A stretch of 64,000 nucleotides of DNA from Calliopum simillimum (Eukaryota; Arthropoda; Insecta; Diptera; Lauxaniidae). The stretch lies in contig OX638372.1 in assembly GCA_951812925.1 (NCBI GenBank), positions 1,054,001 through 1,118,000 on the forward strand, given 5' to 3'. A model generated the notes under the pieces. That model saw nothing but the letters and a program-made list of their open reading frames with translations. It was not told the DNA's origin and made no database searches. Shown one piece after another: positions 57,437 through 64,000 of this stretch. A program made the translations under genes and the position numbers. The stretch's first letter is position 1. Each line of letters begins with the position of its first letter.

Positions 57437-59417
57437 TACAGTACCTAGAGACCGATCCTTGCTCGGTGAACTATTTAATATGATAATTTAAGAGTTATTT
57501 TTTTGTGGTGCAGATAAATCACAAAATTCATCAAAAAAAGCTTAAAATATCTTGTATACGTATAAAAACAAGTTATATGTTATACGAAGCGTTGAAAATT
57601 ATTAAAAAAGAAAGTTAAACTTCGAAAATAATCAAAAATTAAAACAAAAATCCATGGTTATCGAAAAAAAATAACTTCGGAAAACATAAAAAAGTTTTGA
57701 ATAGTATCGATAAATATATAATATCGAAAATGAAGAATTATCGGAAGAACTTAAAAATAAATGAATAGCATTAGAAAAATCATTATTTTGATTGGGAATT
57801 AAATCAAAATTTTCAACGGCTAAAAAGGGGGCGTGGTACTCCTTCGATACCGCCCACTTTTCGGTTATTATAAGGCATTAATAAGCAGTACCTACATACC
57901 AAATTTCATTAAAATATCTTGTAACATTTGCGAAAAATAGCATTTAACGTATTTGGCTTGTGTGGGAGGTTCCACGCGGAATGGCAATATTTCGCCCACT
58001 TTCAGAACAGAGATGCCTTTTTGCAATTACGCACCTCACAGTTAATTTCAGAATGTTTGCTTTATTAGTTTTCTTTTTATACCGTTTTATATTTTTGTGG
58101 GCGGTGCCACGCCCTTCAACGAGTTTTCCCAATATAACGGCATATCACATATTAATCCCTGTTTGCAGAGGTAACATCTCCTAAATTTTCATCAAAATTT
58201 GTTGGAGTCGTTTTCGAGTAATATTAAATCAAAATTTTCAATGGCAAAAAAGTGGGCGTGGTACCTCCTCGATTCCGCCCACTTTTCGTTAATTACAAAA
58301 CATTGATAAGTAGTACCTACACACCAAATTTCATTAAAATATCTTGTAACATTTGCGAGAAATAGCATAAAACGTATTTCGCTTGTATGGGAGGTTCCAC
58401 GCGCAACGGCGATATTTCACCCACTTTCAGATCAGAGATGGCTTATAGCAAGTAGGCTCCCCACAGTTAATTTCAGACTGATTACTTTATTGGTTTTCTT
58501 TTTATACCGAATTATAATTTTGTGGGTGGTGCCACGCCCTTCAACGAGTTTTCCCAATATAACGGCATATTTCATATTAATCCTTGTTTGCAGAGGTAAC
58601 ATCTCCTAAATTTTCATCAAAATTGTTGGAGTCGTTTTCGAGTAATATTAAATCAAAATTTTCAATGACTAAAAAGTGGGCGTGGCACTTCTTCGATTCC
58701 GCCCACTTTTCGTTAATTACAAAACATTGATAAGTAGTACCTACACACCAAATTTCATTAAAATATCTTGTAACATTTGCGAGAAATAGCATAAAACGTA
58801 TTTCGCTTGTATGGGAGGTTCCACGCGCAACGGCGATATTTCACCCACTTTCAGATCAGAGATGGCTTATAGCAAGTAGGCTCCCCACAGTTAATTTCAG
58901 ACTGATTACTTTATTGGTTTTCTTTTTATACCGAATTATAATTTTGTGGGTGGTGCCACGCCCTCAACGAGTTTTCCCAATATAACGGCACATTTCATAT
59001 TAATCCTTGTTTGCAGAGGTAACATCTCCTAAATTTTCATCAAAATTGTTGGAGTCGTTTTCGAGTAATATTAAATCAAAATTTTCAATGACTAAAAAGT
59101 GGGCGTGGCACTTCTTCGATTCCGCCCACTTTCTGTCCGTTAGAAGACATTGACAGTAAATAGATGTGTACTAAATTTCATCAAAATACCTTTAATGGTT
59201 TGGAAGTTATGACTAGATGAAGTTTAAACTTTAGGGCGGTGCCACGCCCCCTAGTGGGCAGCTGTAAAGTTAAAACCTTGTTTATTCTCCATTTTATGCT
59301 AGAGTGCATCCTTTGATAAAGTTTCATTGAAATCGCTGCATCCGTTCTCGAGAAAATATATTTATAAATATATAAATAAACATACATACAATTTTATCTC
59401 GTATAAGAAGAGAAGAT
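57437..59417 (-). mobile_element. Hairpin-ended element with 424-bp tandem units, copy B
   Basis: Inverted relative to copy A (12688-14235). It starts at the hairpin end (CAGTACCTAGAG, then ACCGATCCTTGCTCGGT) and ends at CTCGTATAAGAAGAGAAGAT. Four units are anchored by GCGTGG at 57831, 58256, 58680 and 59103, periods 425, 424 and 423. The second and third units are nearly identical over about 420 bp, while the first is more diverged. Each carries GGTTCCACGCG and GGCGGTGCCACGCCC palindromic segments. Open frames of about 70 codons inside arise from the repeat and show no family likeness. Confidence 0.7.
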
Positions 59418-59699
59418 ACTTTCGAAGCGTTTGGACAAAAATATTACCGAAATCTGGTTAAAGATTACACAGGCATACAATAAAAAAGAAGGTTGTGGGC
59501 CAGAGGGAAGACCCTGGAAGGATTGAAATTTCAGAGTTATAAGATGCGCTAGGTGGTTGATGACTTGGTGGTTGAAATTATTTTTCGTCATTTTCAATTT
59601 CAAAGCACTGAAAACCCTTAAAAGTGGCATATGTTCTAAATTTTCACAAAAAATTAAGTCCCCCAAGGGTGGTAATTAAAGGATGCTTGTGGGTGACTG

Positions 59700-59785
59700 T
59701 CCTTACATTTTATACCCTATGGAATAGTATATCAGTATATAATCTTGATCAGCGTCACCTCCTGCGTTGATATAATTTGAAATAA
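59700..59785 (-). mobile_element. INE/DINE-like fragment
   Basis: On the minus strand it reads GGAGGTGACGCTGATCAAGA then an AGGGTATAAAATG end, resembling the block near 2566 of the first INE-like element. The tandem units are missing, so this looks like a terminal fragment. Confidence 0.45.
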
Positions 59786-59789
59786 GCCA

Positions 59790-61350
59790 GTTTTTATGGT
59801 GGTTATTTGTTACATCAAAACAAAAGTTTTGGTGCTTTGCGAACGAAATTCCGAGCAACTTTAATTTAGTCCCTACAAATCTGAACAGTCTTATATGTAT
59901 GTATATATAGTATATTTATTTATTTATTTAGATATATGCGTGAATAAAGTTCTGAATTTATTGTGATACTGCCAGCTTAGAACCATTGACCTTCGACCTG
60001 CTGGTTTCTTCCATCTTTTCTTATCTCTTACGTATCTCAATTCGACATTTCTGGCTAAGTCTCTCAGGGGATGCATTATTTGTTTTGAAATTATCTGAAG
60101 TAACGCGTTGCTACAAATGCATTAAAGAAACAACAACAAAATGGAAAGTAAAACAAAAAAACGAAACAAAAGAAGCGCTTTGTAAGCGTTAGCAAAATCA
60201 AAATCGGACGGAACTTCAAAGAAAAAGTTTATTAATAGAAGTTGAGGAATCAAGAATACCAACTGAATTACAAAAGTTTCAAAATAACTTCAGAGCCAGC
60301 CAAAAAATGCGCCGAGAAAATGAAAATGTAAATAAAAATACTTTGAGGAAAGTTTGTGTTTTAACTGAAACAAATATTTGAAAGCAAAAATTGTATTGTA
60401 TTTTCATGTTCATAAGTAAAATCCTTGGCACACCCTTTAAAATAAAAACCCAAACAATCCACTTACTTTCAATGTCTCCTCTGTTTGCCTGCGTTCCCAC
60501 AAAATGAAACGTTACCAAAATGACGGAAAATAAATTAAATTCCATTCAGCGCGTTTTAATGGAAATTAATTGAAGTTCTTGAGCGAAGAAGTCAACCCAT
60601 CTTCCTTTATCCGTACTTCATCTTCCATTTTTGTTCTTCATGATGCGCTGCTTGCAATGTTGAAACATCAACAAGCAGATGGCGCTCGTGCTTGAGTACC
60701 GAACAACTATTTATTGGCAAGAATGAGATGGCAGTTACTGGGTTGTTGTAGTTGAGTTTAACTGTAACTTTGTATGCGCGCGGGTCTTGACTTTGAAGAG
60801 CATAAATATGTGAAAAGTGCCCGAAAACCAAAAATTTTTTTTTTTTTTTATTTGCGTAAGCATCAGCATCTGTGATTAAGAAATCCTTCGCGAACTTAAT
60901 TTTATTTTATTGTATTTTATTTTTCTTCCAAAGTTCAACTTTATTACATCCGCTAATGGCCTATTTAAGTATTCATTTGGGGTGTGCCGGGGATGCACAT
61001 TCTGGTGATTATTGGAAGCTTTTCTTTTTTCGATTTGAATCTTAAAATTGCGCGCTTTGATGATTGCTCAGCACTCCCTGCATTTTTGTTTCACTCCACT
61101 ACAGTTGAAGGTTATCGATCATTGTAGGGCTCGGACTTTGCTTGCCACTTGGTGTCCTAATGAGATGCTTAATAGCAGATACATGTTGCTTTCGTTTATA
61201 TGCGGCACTGAAGCAGCGGAAGGGAGGTGATTGGCGTTTCTTATTGGACTTTAATTAAATTCCTTTCGATAAACATAAATTTATTCATACAGCTTTTTTT
61301 TAACATAAAATTTAGTTGGATGTGGAAGTCATTTATTTAAATTTTCATCA
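59790..61350. other. Non-coding stretch
   Basis: No gene or bounded repeat recognised. A poly-T run lies near 60836-60850. Confidence 0.5.
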
Positions 61351-61375
61351 GATAACGAAGAAAGTGGCGATAACG

Positions 61376-61596
61376 AGAACCTTATACAAGAAAGCATTTC
61401 ACAAAAAATGCACGGACTTGAATTGGATTCAGACAAAAACAAAATAAAAGTTGAAATAAGAAGGAAAACTGAATTGTCATTTGCTGAAAGAATAAACCCA
61501 AATATAATCATTTCAACATTTCTTTCTCCATCACAAAAGCAAAGTTTACAAGTGCACGTCATAAAAGCGAAAATTTTATTTAATAATCGCTTTTAA
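61376..61596 (+). other. Exon-like open segment, unidentified
   Basis: Possible acceptor TTTTCATCAG at 61342-61351 is followed by an open frame SDNEESGDNENLIQESISQK and, from an ATG at 61408, HGLELDSDKNKIKVE, RRKTELSFAERINPN and IISTFLSPSQKQ, to a TAA at 61594-61596. The charged, acidic composition is more protein-like than the neighbouring frames. No family recognised. It may be a last exon or a transposon relic. Confidence 0.25.
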
Positions 61597-61599
61597 AAT

Positions 61600-64000
61600 C
61601 ACTCTAGCAACTTTTCAACTCAGAAAAAATTGCCTTAATTTATTGAAAATTAGCTTACTTTGTAAAAAATCCATTGACCTACTACGAAGTTTCCATTTCA
61701 GTGTCTGGAGAGCAAAAACTAAGTATCATCAGCTTTTACTGCAACCGCAATAACTGCCGAGAGCATTACTGAAATTCATAAACCATATTCCATTGCTTTC
61801 TCGTAATTTTTGAGCATTGGCGCATTTGCTAGAAAAAGTTTCAATAGTTTAGCTACCATTTTGGCCACTGGTAGTCCACGCAGCCTAAGCTGATTCCAAT
61901 CTTAGCCATAAAGAGCATAAATTGTCAAAGACTGAGCGCACAAGAGTCATTGTCGTTTTCCCACTGTCATCACTGGACATATCTTTGCTAGGAATAGCAA
62001 CAACAACGGCAGCTTCAGTCGAGCAGCAACCACACCAAAAACCCATTCAATTTCAAAAAAACTTTTGTTCGACAATCACAGCATCCTTTTGCCGTTCACT
62101 GAGTGCATTCGAGCAGCAGAGCGAACACTTTGTCGTTTTGAAAGGCACACAAATTTTCCCCTTGACTGGCTCCATTGGCAACTCTGAAGCGCATTCATTT
62201 ATCGCCCATACACTAGAACGTCTGCGACTTCAGCAAACGCAAGCAAATGGATGCGCATCGAAACAAACCAACAAACCAATCGAAAGCGCATTTTAGCCGC
62301 ATCCGCACATTCGCCGCATTGAACTCGGAAGAAATATCGCAAATTTATGACTGAACTCATTTAACTTCCATCATGATTTGGTGGCTTTGAGGGCTTCTTT
62401 GGCGCAATTGCTTGCTATTTAGTTGGATTTGTCAACGCAGTGACCACAGATAAAATATTTTGGCAAGACAAATTTTGAAATAATCCGATGTATATTTATC
62501 CTTTTTTATATGTAGGTTTCCTTGTGAGCGTGTGCAAGTTTCAAACCAAATCATTCAAAAGGATATACGAGTATAAGGTATGTATACGAAAAGAAGTAGT
62601 CGACAAAAAATGGGTATAAAAAGTTTATTTTTTAACCAAAAAAAAGACATAATAAATTTTTTTAAGGGTATTTCCTTAAGAAAATGAAAACGCTTGCTCA
62701 TTTGGTTGAGGTATATGCAAAATATCGTAACTTTGAATTAACATCTGACATAAGGCTTAACACATCACTTTGGGTGACCTGGGATGATACCTTGATCCAT
62801 TTTTGTTTTAGTTTATTTTCATTTTTATCAACTCTTTTCATTTATAGCAATTTTATCTTCATTATAGCCCATTATTTTCCAATCGGCCGAAGCTCAGAGC
62901 AGGATTCGGAGGATTTGCATTTTTCGGTACTACAAAGTATGTAGATTTTAAAATATTTCTTAATTATCAATTAGTGATAAGCAAAATTAGTCTTTATTTT
63001 GAGTCTTGTTATTGGTCTTGGTAATTTTGCGAGACCAAGATCCAGATGCTGATATTTTTTCAAGACCAAGACTGCTATGGTCTCGCTATAAGAAACGTTT
63101 ATTTTCCGGTAAAAGTATAGTAAATATAAAGAAATGTTCAAGGTACATACATATAAATAATTTTATCAAATATTTTAGAAAACTGATGCTTCGTGGATTG
63201 ATAAATCAGCGCAAATGTTATGTTTTTCAGAATAATTTCTATGTATTTTAAATGAAATTCATAAATAAGTTTGCTTTTGTATACACTTACTGCACTTAAC
63301 AATTGGATATCATTATCATTGTCAGATGCTTTGTGACTAGTCCATATTGATAATCCTGTTCGCTATAGAATCCGAGTCCTTTTTCATGCTTCCTGTATTC
63401 ACTTTTGTCGACACAGATATGTTAATTTTTAAAAACATATACATATTTATTCTAGTATACAAAATTAACACCAAAGATCACGATTCAGATTTATTTTTGA
63501 CGACAAAGTAGCAAACAAAACTCCATTGAAAAAACACACATTGCCAGATGGCCAGCTAGTTAGACTATCGATACTTTGGGATACATATATGATATGAAGG
63601 TTGCTACAAAATTCACTAAAAAAACCGACAGCTCAACTTAACGTACACCACACCATAGTTCTGAATTCGCTGCATCAGCACTGTTTCGTCTACTTTTGAT
63701 TAAAATGTTCACCCATACAAAGGGGGACTTGTAATTATTGTGCGAACACCATGTTCCATAATTACACATTTCCCTGTATACAATGGGTACCTTCGTGTAA
63801 AGTATAGCAACAACAACAATGACATTACTCGAAGCTTTTGTGCGATTGCTGGCCGCATACAAATGGGCTGGAGCCATTAAGTGCTGATTTGAAATAATCG
63901 AACACATCATCATCACCAACAACAGCAGCAGTAACATCAGTGACAGCAACAACAACAGAAGGATAAAAAATTTTGAATGCGGAGGCCTCGCAGTTGTGGT
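61600..64000. other. Largely non-coding tail of the window
   Basis: Apart from the small exon-like segment at 62868-62936, nothing is recognised. ACA/CAT-type microsatellite sequence lies near 63900-63958. Confidence 0.5.
62868..62936 (+). other. Possible 69-bp internal exon
   Basis: A good acceptor (TTTTATCTTCATTATAG, ending 62867) and a good donor (AAA|GTATGT at 62937) enclose 69 bp. One frame reads GRSSEQDSEDLHFSVLQ. Compositionally it is more GC-rich than its surroundings. No gene identity. Confidence 0.2.

Overview
The window looks like non-coding chromosomal DNA from a higher (schizophoran) fly. The evidence is a very AT-rich background, abundant CAA/GTT microsatellites, short-range degenerate repeats and fly-type transposable elements. 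A tephritid-like fruit fly is my guess from general texture, not something shown by a diagnostic gene. I recognise no intact host protein-coding gene, rRNA or functional tRNA. Almost everything interpretable is mobile DNA, and much of it can be delimited by target-site duplications (TSDs) and terminal inverted repeats (TIRs).

Layout. 1.9-2.7 kb: an INE/DINE-like element with ~140-bp tandem units. 4.3-8.0 kb: a hAT-like TIR element (8-bp TSD, 7/8 match) carrying a fragment of an unidentified transposon-type ORF, a nested 143-bp MITE and a ~120-bp tandem repeat. 10.1-10.5 kb: a coding-like fragment with a possible 45-nt intron. 12.1-15.3 kb: a TIR-bounded composite containing a hairpin-ended element with 424-bp tandem units and a truncated LINE. 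17.2-17.7 kb: a hAT-like MITE with a perfect 8-bp TSD. 19.86-23.86 kb: a degenerate LINE (endonuclease, reverse transcriptase, RNase H) with an 11-bp TSD and a TAACC tail, itself invaded by a 459-bp MITE flanked by TTA. 24-34 kb: mostly featureless. 34.1-36.0 kb: two large foldback repeats. 36.4-37.0 kb: a 36-bp minisatellite split by a tRNA-derived SINE. 42.0-42.4 kb: a second INE-like copy. 43.0-43.6 kb: a striking 552-bp element with a 9-bp TSD, built of 14 alternating copies of GGACATAATCCCC. 45.3-57.15 kb: a complete Ty3/gypsy LTR retrotransposon. 57.4-59.4 kb: a second copy of the 424-bp-unit element, inverted relative to the first. 61-63 kb: two weak exon-like segments.

The centrepiece is the LTR retrotransposon, 45305-57145. 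It has 2.87-kb LTRs that appear to differ only in two homopolymer runs, an AGAC TSD, an 18-nt primer-binding site matching tRNA-Lys, a polypurine tract, and intact gag and pol. Pol lies in the -1 frame and follows a correctly phased A AAA AAC slippery heptamer. Gag begins with a textbook RING-H2 motif, which is not a standard Gag domain. Together these indicate a very recent, possibly still active element. Its long LTRs, tRNA-Lys primer site and lack of env recall the Osvaldo/Ulysses group; that placement is from memory and untested.

The most unusual structures are the RING-Gag element and the GGACATAATCCCC palindrome array. A third recurring theme is a GCGTGGCAC core shared by tandem-repeat elements of different unit lengths (about 120, 140 and 424 bp).
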